A stretch of DNA of 52,370 nucleotides from Chitinophagales bacterium (lineage in GTDB: Bacteria > Bacteroidota > Bacteroidia > Chitinophagales > Saprospiraceae), in the NCBI GenBank assembly GCA_026928325.1, contig JAIXKS010000007.1, positions 160,631 through 213,000 of the forward strand. Reading direction: 5' to 3'. The position numbers and the translations under genes are program-made. The notes beneath the pieces were generated by a model that had not been told where the DNA came from, ran no database searches, and saw nothing but the letters and a program-made list of their open reading frames with translations. This document shows positions 16,521 to 26,239 of this stretch, one piece after another. Each line of letters begins with the position of its first letter. Within the stretch, counting starts at the first letter, position 1.

Positions 16521-17798
16521 ATGGCTAAAATTTTGGTAGTTGATGATGACAAGGGAATTAGAAAGGCATTGCGCGATATTCTCGAACTAGAGAAGTATGA
16601 AATCGATGAAGCCGTTGACGGATTAGATTGCATCGTCAAAATCAAACAAAACACCTACGATGTTATCATCATGGACGTTAAGATGCCTCGCATGGATGGC
16701 ATGGAAGCAATTGAAAAAATTCAGGATATTGCTCCTGATGTTCCTGTAGTGATGATTTCAGGGCATGGCAATATTGATACAGCAGTAGAGTCTGTAAAAA
16801 AAGGTGCTTTTGATTTTATTCAAAAACCACCTGATTTGAATAGACTCCTCATTACGCTTAGAAATGCTTTAGATAAATCAAGTCTGATATCTGAAAAAAA
16901 GAAACTTCAGAAAAAAGTTAGTAGCTCTAAAATCCAAGAAATCATTGGAGCTGCTGAGAATATCAGCCATATCAAGGAAACCATTGAAAAAGTGGCGCCT
17001 ACAGATGCTCGTGTTCTAGTCACTGGCCAAAACGGTACGGGCAAAGAACTCGTAGCCCGATGGATTCACGAAATGAGTAAACGTAAGGACTACCCTATAA
17101 TCGAAGTCAACTGTGCGGCCATTCCTTCAGAACTCATCGAAAGCGAATTATTTGGTCATGAAAAAGGATCGTTTACTTCTGCCATCAAACAACGCCTTGG
17201 AAAATTTGAACAAGCGCACGGAGGTACCTTATTTCTCGATGAAATCGGAGATATGAGTATGTCGGCACAAGCTAAAGTACTCCGAGCCTTACAAGAACAA
17301 AAAATCACACGTGTAGGTGGCGAAAAAGATATAACGGTAGATGTTCGCGTCATCGCTGCCACCAATAAAAACCTAAGAGAAGAAATCGCTAAAGGCAATT
17401 TTCGAGAGGACTTATACCATAGACTTGCCGTTATTATCATTCAAGTACCATCGCTCAACGAACGGAAAGATGATATCCCTGTTTTAGCACAACATTTTAT
17501 CGGCATGGTCTGCGACGAATACAATATTTCACATAAAAAGATTGACCCGAAAGCCATAAAATTGTTGCAAGAAGTCAATTGGACTGGGAATATTCGCGAG
17601 TTGCGTAATGTCATCGAGCGTTTGATTATTTTATCGGATAAAACCATAACCGCTGCTGATGTCGAAGCCTATGTGCAAGGATCTTCAGCTAAAGCGAATC
17701 GCAGTATTTACTCTATATTTGACCAATATGACGACTATCCTTCGTTGGAAAAATACGTAAAAGCTGAGTTTGAAAAACATAAAGGTATCCTAGTCTAA
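16521..17798 (+). CDS. Sigma-54-dependent response regulator lacking the DNA-binding HTH
   Basis: A 425-residue NtrC-type protein. The receiver domain (about 1-120) has the acidic pocket VVDDD and phospho-acceptor D52 in IIMDVKMPRMDG. The AAA+ domain (about 140-375) has Walker A GQNGTGKE at 169-176, the sigma-54 contact loop as GSFTSA at 216-221 instead of GAFTGA, Walker B GTLFLDEIGDM and RELRNVIERL. After a short tail (SLEKYVKAEFEKHKG) the protein stops, so the Fis-type HTH expected at the C-terminus is absent. Only 89 bp remain before the next gene, too little to encode it. ATG 16521 is preferred over TTG 16509. No sensor kinase adjoins it. Confidence 0.9.
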   Translation: MAKILVVDDDKGIRKALRDILELEKYEIDEAVDGLDCIVKIKQNTYDVIIMDVKMPRMDGMEAIEKIQDIAPDVPVVMISGHGNIDTAVESVKKGAFDFIQKPPDLNRLLITLRNALDKSSLISEKKKLQKKVSSSKIQEIIGAAENISHIKETIEKVAPTDARVLVTGQNGTGKELVARWIHEMSKRKDYPIIEVNCAAIPSELIESELFGHEKGSFTSAIKQRLGKFEQAHGGTLFLDEIGDMSMSAQAKVLRALQEQKITRVGGEKDITVDVRVIAATNKNLREEIAKGNFREDLYHRLAVIIIQVPSLNERKDDIPVLAQHFIGMVCDEYNISHKKIDPKAIKLLQEVNWTGNIRELRNVIERLIILSDKTITAADVEAYVQGSSAKANRSIYSIFDQYDDYPSLEKYVKAEFEKHKGILV

Positions 17799-17887
17799 TA
17801 AGACTGACCGCCATTATTGCTACTGTTCAAATGGTTATTTATACCTTTTGAATGGTTAAAATTTTAGAAGATTATAAAGCATAAGCC

Positions 17888-18622
17888 ATGACAGAAATGG
17901 AAGCGAATAACGAAAATAAAAGAGTTCGAAAAACCAAAAGATGGATTGAGGTCAAAGGAGAGAACTCTTGGACAATGTTTAAAGTAGTAGCCGAATTAGT
18001 AGAGGGATTTGAAGTACTCAATCGAATGAATCCATGCGTATCTATATTTGGCTCTGCACGCACAAAACCAGACGACCCATTTTACAAGTTAGCGTCAGAG
18101 GTGGCACACAAGGTTGTGGATGAAGGATTTGGCGTTATCACAGGAGGTGGTCCCGGCATCATGGAAGCAGCCAATAAAGGTGCATTCCTCAACAATGGGC
18201 TTTCTGTGGGACTGAATATTGATCTTCCTTTCGAACAGTTTCACAATCCTTATATCGAGCCGGGAAAACTCTTACATCATAGGTATTTTTTTGTACGTAA
18301 GGTCATGTTTGTCAAGTATGCACAAGCTTTTATCGTTTGCCCGGGTGGATTCGGCACTTTGGACGAGTTGTTTGAAGTCCTGACTCTAGTTCAAACCAAA
18401 AAGATAAGACCTGTACCCGTTATTTTGGTCGGTACTCAATATTGGTCTGGCTTAAAACAATGGATTATAGACGTTATGCTCCATCAATATCATAATATTT
18501 CGGAAAAAGATATAGATCTACTTCCGATAACGGATGATCCCGACGAAGTTGTGTCCATCATCAGAAACTTTTATGATGGCTCTGACCAAATACATTGCAT
18601 CAAGCAAAATTATGAATTATAG
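17888..18622 (+). CDS. LOG-family nucleotide monophosphate nucleosidase-like protein
   Basis: A 244-residue Rossmann-fold protein of the TIGR00730/LOG group, once labelled lysine decarboxylase; characterised members cleave nucleoside 5'-monophosphates or cytokinin ribotides to free base and ribose phosphate. SIFGSART, VITGGGPGIMEAANKGAF, the conserved R in FFVRKVMFVKYA and the active-site CPGGFGTLDELFE are all present. A basic N-terminal extension of about 35 residues precedes the fold. It lies 89 bp behind the sigma-54 regulator in the same direction. Substrate unknown. Confidence 0.9.
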   Translation: MTEMEANNENKRVRKTKRWIEVKGENSWTMFKVVAELVEGFEVLNRMNPCVSIFGSARTKPDDPFYKLASEVAHKVVDEGFGVITGGGPGIMEAANKGAFLNNGLSVGLNIDLPFEQFHNPYIEPGKLLHHRYFFVRKVMFVKYAQAFIVCPGGFGTLDELFEVLTLVQTKKIRPVPVILVGTQYWSGLKQWIIDVMLHQYHNISEKDIDLLPITDDPDEVVSIIRNFYDGSDQIHCIKQNYEL

Positions 18623-18734
18623 GACAATTCGGAATTTCTGACCGATGCTATACAATATAATTGAAATATAAAAGTTATCAAATGGGTTACTTTTACAACT
18701 TTTAGAATTGTATAGTTTTTGCACTGACTAGCTG

Positions 18735-20051
18735 ATGAACTTTAGGATACTTTCATTCCAAAACATGCTTCAAGATATTGTCTTTCAGTATCAATATCAT
18801 CAAGTAGCCCGGTATATCGTTAGTTTTGTCGTTTCGATCATCATGGTGCGGAGTGCTCTACCCCAGAAGGCATTGGGTGGATATGAGTTACTAGTATTCT
18901 TCATCGTAAGTATATCGGGATTTTGGGCCAACGGTATTAAAAATGCATTTATTTCCTACTACCATTCATTGGAAGCATCCGAAAAAAAGCGACTTCCATT
19001 TACTGTTTTTATAATCTTATCAGGAATAGCGATCTTGTTAGGAATAGGTTTGATACTTTTTCCTAAAATATTATCATTTTTTCACGCAGAAATTTTAGCA
19101 CCCTATCGAGCCATTATCGCAATATACCTATTGTTTTTTGCCACCTTGCCAATGATTGAAACCATATACCTCCTCGAAAAAAAATCACAAAAACTCTTTC
19201 ATTATACGCATTGGAGTCAGGCTGGAATATTGATTTTAACGATAATGGTTGCCTTAGTGAAGCCTGAATTATCGGCATTTATAGGCATATTGATATTATG
19301 GGCATCGGTGAGATGGCTTTATTTATTAGTTGCAGTTTTACGACCATTCGGATTTGATATTTATCAAAAACAAATCTATATTTTTGCAGTATTTTCTCTA
19401 CCTTTGGTTTTAAACATGGTACTTGGAAGTGCGATGGAGATGATTGATGGTTTGTTTGTAGCCCATTTTTTTGATACTGAATTTTTTCCGGTTTTCCGAT
19501 ATGGCGCTAGGGAAATGCCTTTATCATCGCTCCTCTTTGGTTCTCTTTCGCTTGCCATGATTCCCATGTTGTCCAAAAACCCATCCAACCTTACGATACT
19601 AAAAGCCAAGGCTACAAAACATATGCATTTATTGGCACCGTTATCCATACTATTTATGGTAATATCGCCTTATGTCTATGTCTGGTTTTATGGTGCTGCC
19701 TTTCAAGAATCTGCCTATATTTTCAATATATATCTATTGATTATGGTTAGTAGAGTCATCATGCCACAGACGATTTGTTTTGCTAAACATCAACATGCTA
19801 TCATCATTTGGTCTGGTATTTTCGAAATCATTGCTAATATCGGGCTGAGTTATTGGTGGTTACAATATTGGGGCGTTTATGGGCTTGCTGCCGGAACGAT
19901 TATGGCCTTTTTACTTCATAAGATTATCTTACTCATTTACAATTACAAGGTAAATCAAATTCGGTTTAGTGAATATATTGCTGTCAAACCCTATTTCATC
20001 TATACCCTACTCCTTCTATTGACATTTTTTATAACATTAAAGGGAGCTTAA
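18735..20051 (+). CDS. Polytopic membrane protein, oligosaccharide flippase-like
   Basis: A 438-residue integral membrane protein with about 12 hydrophobic segments, of the Wzx/MATE-like polysaccharide exporter group that flips lipid-linked sugars. The sequence around FFDTEFFPVFRYGAREMPLS and the C-terminal MFYGAAF-like WFYGAAFQES region resemble lipopolysaccharide biosynthesis flippases of Bacteroidota. No glycosyltransferase adjoins it, so its substrate cannot be inferred. prmC starts 18 bp after it and is probably co-transcribed. Confidence 0.75.
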   Translation: MNFRILSFQNMLQDIVFQYQYHQVARYIVSFVVSIIMVRSALPQKALGGYELLVFFIVSISGFWANGIKNAFISYYHSLEASEKKRLPFTVFIILSGIAILLGIGLILFPKILSFFHAEILAPYRAIIAIYLLFFATLPMIETIYLLEKKSQKLFHYTHWSQAGILILTIMVALVKPELSAFIGILILWASVRWLYLLVAVLRPFGFDIYQKQIYIFAVFSLPLVLNMVLGSAMEMIDGLFVAHFFDTEFFPVFRYGAREMPLSSLLFGSLSLAMIPMLSKNPSNLTILKAKATKHMHLLAPLSILFMVISPYVYVWFYGAAFQESAYIFNIYLLIMVSRVIMPQTICFAKHQHAIIIWSGIFEIIANIGLSYWWLQYWGVYGLAAGTIMAFLLHKIILLIYNYKVNQIRFSEYIAVKPYFIYTLLLLLTFFITLKGA

Positions 20052-20069
20052 TCCATTGACAACCAACCT

Positions 20070-20909
20070 ATGCATCTATCGGAAGCCATTCAACACATAC
20101 AACAGTCGATCCACGAGATTTACGATGAAAGAGAAGCCTTTCTCATTGCAAAATACCTCACTGAAGATCTTATCGGAACGGGCATTGCAAGCAATCATCA
20201 ACTCACAGAAGTGGAAATAGAACGTATCCAACAAGCAATAAAGAGGCTACTCAACCACGAACCTTGGCAATATATCAGTGGATATGCGGATTTTTATGGT
20301 CTCAAATTTAAAGTCACACCTGACGTCTTGATACCAAGACCTGAAACAGAAGAACTAGTAAGTATAGCGCTCGATTTAATCAAAGAAAAAGGTTATCATT
20401 CTATCATGGATATTGGTACGGGATCTGGAATTATACCCATTACTATAGGTAAAAAAGCTAAAAATGTACCATCAATTTATGCGACTGATATTAGTGTTCA
20501 AGCCTTAGATATCGCAATTCAAAATGCGCAATATCACGGGGTGCACATCAACTGGATCGAAAACGATATACTTCAGGACAGTCATTGGGCAAACCTACCC
20601 AAAGTAGATATGGTCCTATCCAATCCGCCCTATATTGGCCAAGAAGAAGCAGCTAGTTTATCCGAACAAGTTATAGCTTACGAACCACATCTGGCACTTT
20701 TCACACATCATCATTCGCTTGAATTTTATGATGCTATTTCTAAGATGGTCATGCTTCATCAAAATCGAGGGTGCAAGCTGCTCTCCGAAATTAATGAAAA
20801 ATATGGCCAAGAAGTGGTAGATCTTTATAAGGAAAACGGCTTAATTCAGGTCGAATTACTGCAAGATCTTCAAGGTAAAGACCGAATCGTCACTGGTACT
20901 AAACCTTAA
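20070..20909 (+). CDS. prmC: Peptide chain release factor N5-glutamine methyltransferase PrmC
   Basis: Methylates the GGQ glutamine of release factors RF1 and RF2. The 279-residue protein has the helical N-terminal domain (about 1-80) with PWQYISGYADFYGL, the VLIPRPETEELV linker, the SAM site IMDIGTGSGIIPI and the catalytic NPPYIG motif in MVLSNPPYIGQEE. Length is normal. It follows the flippase-like gene closely and converges on the nucleoside transporter gene. Confidence 0.94.
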   Translation: MHLSEAIQHIQQSIHEIYDEREAFLIAKYLTEDLIGTGIASNHQLTEVEIERIQQAIKRLLNHEPWQYISGYADFYGLKFKVTPDVLIPRPETEELVSIALDLIKEKGYHSIMDIGTGSGIIPITIGKKAKNVPSIYATDISVQALDIAIQNAQYHGVHINWIENDILQDSHWANLPKVDMVLSNPPYIGQEEAASLSEQVIAYEPHLALFTHHHSLEFYDAISKMVMLHQNRGCKLLSEINEKYGQEVVDLYKENGLIQVELLQDLQGKDRIVTGTKP

Positions 20910-20942
20910 AACTCGATAGCATGAAAGCAGGCTGAGCTTATA

Positions 20943-22223
20943 TTAAGCTGCAACTTCCACTTTGGCCTTATCTAAATCCTTATCATCAAATAAGAACATA
21001 AATAAAACGCCGATAATCAAGGCATAAGCCGCAAAAACCAACCAAATTTCTTTCCATTGGAGGCTATTATCTGGGTTTGTAAAGAATTGATGAATCGCCC
21101 AGCCACTAATCATACTACCTAAGATAGCTCCTACACCATTCGTCATCATCATAAAGAGACCTTGTGCACTCGCTCGAATTTTAGGGCTGGTTTGCGTTTC
21201 CAAAAATAAGGATCCTGATATATTAAAGAAGTCAAAAGCCATTCCATATACAATACAACTCAATACAATCATCCAAAGTCCACTTCCCGGGTCGCCATAA
21301 CCGAATAAACCAAAACGCAATACCCAAGCAAACATACTCATCAGCATCACATTTTTAATCCCAAAACGCTTCATAAAAAACGGAATTGTCAAAATAAAAA
21401 GTGTTTCCGACATCTGTGAAATCGACATGATTATGCCCGGATATTTAACCGCAATCGCATCTTGAAATTCAGGAATTTTTGCAAAGTCATGTAAAAAGGT
21501 ATCGCCATAGGCATTCGTCAATTGTAACGCAGCACCTAATAACATAGAGAACATAAAAAAGATAGTTATTCTACGATCTTTAAAAAGAGAAAAAGCATTT
21601 AAACCCATCGCTTCAATTAAAGTAGCACTCTTAGTTCCTTTACCTTCAGGTGGGCATTTCGGCAATGTGAAAGCATATAAACCTAGTATGACCGCAGCAC
21701 CTGAAGCCAGATAAAACTGACTGGCACTAGTTTCTATTTGCAACAAACTCACGGTCCACATCGCCACAATAAATCCAATAGTTCCCCATACACGAATCGG
21801 TGGATACTCCTTGACAACATCCACGCCTTCCTTTTTCAAAGAAGAATAGGCAACCGTGATGGCTAAAGAAATGGTCGGCATATAGAATGCCATATTGAGT
21901 AGAAGCACCCAAAACATCGTGGTTGGATTATCAATAGTAGGTAGTATAAAGAGACACACCGCTCCGGCTAGATGGCTTAAGCCTAACAGTTTTTCCGCAT
22001 TGATCCATTTATCCGCAATAATACCCAAAAGAGAAGGCATAACTAAAGCAGCCCAACCCATGGTCGAAAAAAGCGCCCCGAAGGCCGTCCCACTCCATTG
22101 TTGGTCGGGATATAAGTCTGGAAGCGTTTGAAACCAATATGCGCCTATGGTAATTAGCCAAGATCCCCAGATATAAAACTGAAGAAAATTCATGATGATT
22201 AACCGGATTTTTAGCTGCTTCAT
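20943..22223 (-). CDS. Nucleoside:H+ symporter-type MFS transporter (NupG/XapB-like)
   Basis: A 426-residue major facilitator protein with 12 predicted membrane helices. The N-terminus (RLIIMNFLQFYIWGSWLITIG) and GIIADKWINAEKLLGLSHL are characteristic of the NupG/nucleoside:H+ symporter family, which imports nucleosides. NFLQFYIWGSW and the ADKW loop are the parts I rely on. With the deoxynucleoside kinase and NrdJ in the window it fits nucleoside salvage, but substrate is inferred. It is divergent from the DoxX gene. Confidence 0.85.
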   Translation of the reverse strand: MKQLKIRLIIMNFLQFYIWGSWLITIGAYWFQTLPDLYPDQQWSGTAFGALFSTMGWAALVMPSLLGIIADKWINAEKLLGLSHLAGAVCLFILPTIDNPTTMFWVLLLNMAFYMPTISLAITVAYSSLKKEGVDVVKEYPPIRVWGTIGFIVAMWTVSLLQIETSASQFYLASGAAVILGLYAFTLPKCPPEGKGTKSATLIEAMGLNAFSLFKDRRITIFFMFSMLLGAALQLTNAYGDTFLHDFAKIPEFQDAIAVKYPGIIMSISQMSETLFILTIPFFMKRFGIKNVMLMSMFAWVLRFGLFGYGDPGSGLWMIVLSCIVYGMAFDFFNISGSLFLETQTSPKIRASAQGLFMMMTNGVGAILGSMISGWAIHQFFTNPDNSLQWKEIWLVFAAYALIIGVLFMFLFDDKDLDKAKVEVAA

Positions 22224-22490
22224 TTGTCTATTCTTTTAAGATTATCATTCTATGGAGCAAATATAATTTTTAATGCTGAATTTCACTTAAATAGTGCCAA
22301 TAAAATCTATAAACCCATGAGATTGAATTGTGAATCAAAGCATTTCATTTTCTCTATTTATAGTAATCATCAGATATATATCAAATTTTTGGTTTTCAAT
22401 TAAACCCTTAAAATGTCATGTAAATGACAAGTTGGGTTATGATGAAGTTAAATATTCTTAAAAAAACTAGCCACAATGCCTGAAAAGCTT

Positions 22491-22498
22491 TATGTTTG
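22491..22498 (+). promoter_or_regulatory. Putative -7 promoter element of doxX
   Basis: TATGTTTG followed by CCA, 17 bp before ATG 22516. It overlaps the earlier in-frame ATG at 22492, which is therefore unlikely to be used. Confidence 0.45.
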
Positions 22499-22515
22499 CC
22501 ATAAACAATATTGAT

Positions 22516-22935
22516 ATGAAGTTTATATTTGGAGAAATTAAGAACGGCAATGACTGGGGAATACTGATAATCCGGGTGATTTTTGGACTTGCTCTTTTTT
22601 ATGGTCATGGTTATGGAAAACTGGTAAAACTGTTTTCAGGAGCTGAAATCAAATTTCTCGACCCTATTGGCCTTGGCATGAAATTATCATTTTATTTGGC
22701 CACTTTTGCAGATGCTATATGTGCTATTTTTTTGATTTTAGGCTTATTTACAAGATTTACTACCATTGCACTAATATTTACCTTTCTAGTCATTCTCTAT
22801 CAGCATGGTATCGTTGAAGCAGACGGATTCGATATCATGGAGTTGCGCTATCTTTATTTTGGAGGCTTTGTAGCTTTAATGTTTACCGGTGCAGGAAAAT
22901 ATTCATTAGATCACTACTTGGCTACTAAGAAATAA
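22516..22935 (+). CDS. DoxX family membrane protein
   Basis: A 139-residue protein with four hydrophobic helices. IIRVIFGLALFYGHGYGKLVKLFSG at the N-terminus and the ICAIFLILGLFTRF segment are typical of the DoxX/DoxD family, often linked to quinone or redox processes, with no firm reaction known. Start at ATG 22516 rather than 22492 because the latter lies in a promoter-like motif. It is divergent from the nucleoside transporter and convergent with nrdJ. Confidence 0.85.
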   Translation: MKFIFGEIKNGNDWGILIIRVIFGLALFYGHGYGKLVKLFSGAEIKFLDPIGLGMKLSFYLATFADAICAIFLILGLFTRFTTIALIFTFLVILYQHGIVEADGFDIMELRYLYFGGFVALMFTGAGKYSLDHYLATKK

Positions 22936-23092
22936 GCCAACCTTATTTTATACAAAAGTAATTTTTGGACCATCCTAAAATTCTGTTAGAGTAATTCTAT
23001 GCAAAAATCGGTTGATTATAATGTCTTTTCCTTATTAATCCTTGATTAAAAGACAAGAAATACACAGGGTTGAATATCCTTTCTAAAATAAC

Positions 23093-23124
23093 AAAGCCGC
23101 AAACCTAATCAGCTTTGCGGCTTT
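23093..23124. terminator. Bidirectional terminator between doxX and nrdJ
   Basis: A perfect 11-bp stem, AAAGCCGCAAA (23093-23103) with TTTGCGGCTTT (23114-23124), and a 10-nt loop. It is followed by TTTATT on the plus side and preceded by A-rich sequence on the minus side, so it can serve both convergent genes. Confidence 0.85.
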
Positions 23125-23151
23125 ATTTATTGGATGATTCATGTTATTCTC

Positions 23152-25710
23152 TTATCCGCACTTGCTCGAACCGCAAGATTTACATACGACGCACCCTTCT
23201 TGATACACTACTTCGTTACTACCGCAACTCATACACTTTTGTCCGATAGCTTCTGTACCATCTGGAAGATAACGCTTCAATGCCCTACCCACGCCTGCTT
23301 TCCAATTATTGATAGACTCAGAATCTAGTTCCAAACGGTTAATTAAGCCAATGACATTTTCAAGTGGCATTCCATATCTCAACGTTCCGGAAATGAGCTT
23401 GGCATAGTTCCAATATACCGGATTAAATTTATGAGATAGACCTTCAATTGTCGTTTTATATCCTTTTAAGCTCTTAAACTGAAAATCATATCTTGTATTT
23501 CCTTGTTCGTCTTTATTTCTAATGATCAAACCTTCATTGACCCATCGTGGGATTAGGATACCTTCTTCGTCATCAGCCAATCCTGTAAATATTTCATAAG
23601 GTCTTCCTTCGATTAATCCAACAAAAGCAATCCATTTTTCTTTATTGTTTTGAAATCTGACGACATCTGCTTCCAATATCTGAGGTCGTTTAGTTGGGAA
23701 AGGCTTTAAAACCTCTGTTTCTACAACTTTTTCCTCTTCTTTTTTTGTACTCACAAGCACACCTGCACGCGAACCATCTCGATATACAGTAACGCCCTTA
23801 CATCCTACTTCCCAAGCCTTCAAATATAAATCATTTACTAAATCTTCTGACGCTTCATTAGGGATATTAATAGTAACGGATATCGAGTGATCTACCCACT
23901 TTTGAATTGCGCCCTGCATTTGCACCTTACTCAACCAATCGACATCATTAGAAGTTGCTTTGAAATATGGCGATTGAGCTACCATCTCGTCTAATTCTTC
24001 TTGAGAATAATTTTTATTTACGTCATATCCTTTTGTACTCATCCATGTCTTGAAATGGTGATGGAATACAATATATTCTTCCCAAGAATCACCTACCTCA
24101 TCTACAAAATCAACACGAATATCCTTATCATTTGGATTTACCTTTCGACGACGCTTATACACCGGCAAAAATACTGGTTCAATTCCTGAAGTTGTCTGTG
24201 ACATGATAGAAGTACTTCCGGTAGGCGCTATGGTCAACAATGCGATATTTCGTCGACCATATTTTATCATATCCTCATAAAGTTCCTGATCATGGTTTCT
24301 GATTCGCTGAACAAATGGATTTTTAGCTTCCAAAACGGCATCATAAATTTCAAATGGACCTCGTTCTTTAGCCATTTGGACAGACGCCCGATATGCAGTA
24401 AGTGCCAAGTTACGGTGTATCTCCTCGGAAAAGCTATTCGCAGCTTCACTTCCGTATCGCAATCCTAAAGCCGCAAGCATATCACCTTCAGCCGTGATTC
24501 CAATACCTGTACGACGACCTTGAAGCGTTTTAGCTTTGATTTTTTCCCAAAGATTCAACTCCGTTGCCTTGATATCTTCACTTTCCGGATCATGCTCAAT
24601 CTTATTTAGAATGGCATCAATTTTTTCAATTTCAAGATCAATGATGTCATCCATGATCCGTTGTGCATGTGCAACGTGTTGCTTAAATAAATCGAAATTG
24701 AATTTTGCTTTATCCGTAAATGGTTGTTCTACATAAGAATAAAGATTAATCGCCAATAGTCGACAAGAATCATACGGACACAACGGAATCTCACCGCAAG
24801 GATTAGTTGAAATCGTTCGGAAACCATAGTCTGCATAACTATCAGGCACAGACTCATTGATGATGGTATCCCAAAATAAAATTCCAGGTTCTGCAGATTT
24901 CCAAGCGTTATGCACGATTTTTTGCCATAAAGCACGTGCATTGACCTTTCTTGTTACCTTAGGATTTCGGCTATGAACAGGATAACGCTGCACATACTCT
25001 GTATCATTTTTGACCGCTTCCATAAATTCGTCATCTATTCTAACGGAAATGTTCGCACCCGTAATCTTACCCATGGTTAATTTAGCATCGATAAAGTCTT
25101 CTGCATCCGGATGGTTGATAGATACTGAAAGCATCAACGCACCTCGACGACCATCTTGAGCCACTTCACGAGTGGTATTGGAGTATCGCTCCATAAAAGG
25201 AACAAGGCCTGTTGAAGTCAAAGCAGAGTTTTTGACTGGTGAACCTTTAGGACGGATAAAAGACAAGTCATGACCAACACCACCTCTTCGTTTCATCAAT
25301 TGCACTTGTTCTTCATCGATCTTCATGATACTGCCATAAGAGTCACTATCTTGACCGTTGCCGATTACAAAGCAATTGGATAAAGAAGCAATTTGAAAAT
25401 TATTACCTATACCTGTCATAGGACTTCCTTGAGGTATGATATATTTAAAATCACGAATCAATTCGAATACTTCTTCTGCATGTAGCGGATTGCTGTACTT
25501 ACTTTCTATACGCGCAATCTCTCTAGCTATCCGCCAATGCATATCGTCCGGTGTCGCCTCGTAAATATTGCCATCCGAATCCTTCAATGCATATTTATTT
25601 ACCCAAACGCGAGCCGCTAAATCATCGCCTTTAAAGTATTCCAAAGATTTCGCAACAGCTTCTTCATGCGTTACCTTTTTAACAATTTCCATCAATTGTA
25701 CATTTGTCAT
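23152..25710 (-). CDS. nrdJ: Adenosylcobalamin-dependent (class II) ribonucleotide reductase
   Basis: Reduces ribonucleotides to deoxyribonucleotides using a B12-generated thiyl radical. The 852-residue protein shows MTGIGNNFQIASLSNCFVI and RRGGVGHDLSFIRP at the substrate and allosteric region, the active-site TNPCGEIPLCPYDSCRL, and PTGSTSIMSQTTSGIEP in the second half of the barrel. The C-terminus carries a zinc-ribbon/thioredoxin-accepting cysteine cluster (CMSC, CVVCKSC, KCG). No NrdA, NrdB or NrdD gene is in the window. I saw no cobalamin riboswitch in the 529-bp AT-rich upstream gap. A promoter-like TATTTTTG lies at 25834-25841. Confidence 0.95.
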   Translation of the reverse strand: MTNVQLMEIVKKVTHEEAVAKSLEYFKGDDLAARVWVNKYALKDSDGNIYEATPDDMHWRIAREIARIESKYSNPLHAEEVFELIRDFKYIIPQGSPMTGIGNNFQIASLSNCFVIGNGQDSDSYGSIMKIDEEQVQLMKRRGGVGHDLSFIRPKGSPVKNSALTSTGLVPFMERYSNTTREVAQDGRRGALMLSVSINHPDAEDFIDAKLTMGKITGANISVRIDDEFMEAVKNDTEYVQRYPVHSRNPKVTRKVNARALWQKIVHNAWKSAEPGILFWDTIINESVPDSYADYGFRTISTNPCGEIPLCPYDSCRLLAINLYSYVEQPFTDKAKFNFDLFKQHVAHAQRIMDDIIDLEIEKIDAILNKIEHDPESEDIKATELNLWEKIKAKTLQGRRTGIGITAEGDMLAALGLRYGSEAANSFSEEIHRNLALTAYRASVQMAKERGPFEIYDAVLEAKNPFVQRIRNHDQELYEDMIKYGRRNIALLTIAPTGSTSIMSQTTSGIEPVFLPVYKRRRKVNPNDKDIRVDFVDEVGDSWEEYIVFHHHFKTWMSTKGYDVNKNYSQEELDEMVAQSPYFKATSNDVDWLSKVQMQGAIQKWVDHSISVTINIPNEASEDLVNDLYLKAWEVGCKGVTVYRDGSRAGVLVSTKKEEEKVVETEVLKPFPTKRPQILEADVVRFQNNKEKWIAFVGLIEGRPYEIFTGLADDEEGILIPRWVNEGLIIRNKDEQGNTRYDFQFKSLKGYKTTIEGLSHKFNPVYWNYAKLISGTLRYGMPLENVIGLINRLELDSESINNWKAGVGRALKRYLPDGTEAIGQKCMSCGSNEVVYQEGCVVCKSCGSSKCG

Positions 25711-25833
25711 TTTATTAATTTTCTCCTTTTTATTAAATATTATTAAATATCAAATTTTGAAAAGTTTGCAAATTTTTACCATCAATCGATTGAATTTCAA
25801 TAAATTGCAATTTTATCACCTCAAAATTGTTCA

Positions 25834-25841
25834 CAAAAATA
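25834..25841 (-). promoter_or_regulatory. Putative -7 promoter element of nrdJ
   Basis: CAAAAATA on the plus strand, i.e. TATTTTTG on the minus strand, giving a leader of about 120 nt before the nrdJ start. In such AT-rich DNA chance matches are likely. Confidence 0.35.
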
Positions 25842-26188
25842 GAACTATTTTAGATATATTAAAATATTTTTTAAATTAATTTTTTATAATTTAAAAACAT
25901 TTTCAAATTAATCAACACGTATTGAGCGTCAACATTATATAATTATTAATATTTGTGCTCTTAGAAAGTTTTTTGTATGATGATAGTATATCACCCTTTA
26001 TCTTCTTCATTCTGCCAATAATATTCTTTAAATTCATTAAGAATTTTGCCTTAAAAGGATATAGATATAAGTTTATAAAACGAACCATTTATTAAATTTT
26101 ACATCCATATTTAAATATAAAATAAACATAAAACCCGATAAACAGCCACAATTTTTTAATGTCTTGATCTTAGGTGGTATAAAAGCGT

Positions 26189-26196
26189 TACTTTTG
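26189..26196 (+). promoter_or_regulatory. Putative promoter of the SRPBCC-pabB-pabC operon
   Basis: TACTTTTG followed by CATAG, with TTG at 26164-26166, 22 bp upstream, and the ATG 43 bp downstream. Fits the TTG / TAnnTTTG arrangement of Bacteroidota. Confidence 0.5.
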
Positions 26197-26239
26197 CATA
26201 GTTAATTGCGTTTATTTAAAACATAGTAAGAGTTATCAT

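Larger units (their letters stand above)
25711..26239. other. AT-rich intergenic region between nrdJ and the SRPBCC gene
   Basis: 529 bp separating divergent genes, very AT-rich. Contains the two promoter candidates given separately. No ORF longer than trivial, no repeat copy and no B12-box-like structure that I could recognise by eye. Confidence 0.5.

Noticed and set aside
17799-17887. Frameshifted HTH of the sigma-54 regulator
   Set aside because: Only 89 bp are available and no frame gives a helix-turn-helix-like or KxGL-type ending.
25711-25833. Possible cobalamin riboswitch in front of nrdJ
   Set aside because: The leader is extremely AT-rich and I could not find a B12-box-like or multi-stem structure by eye.
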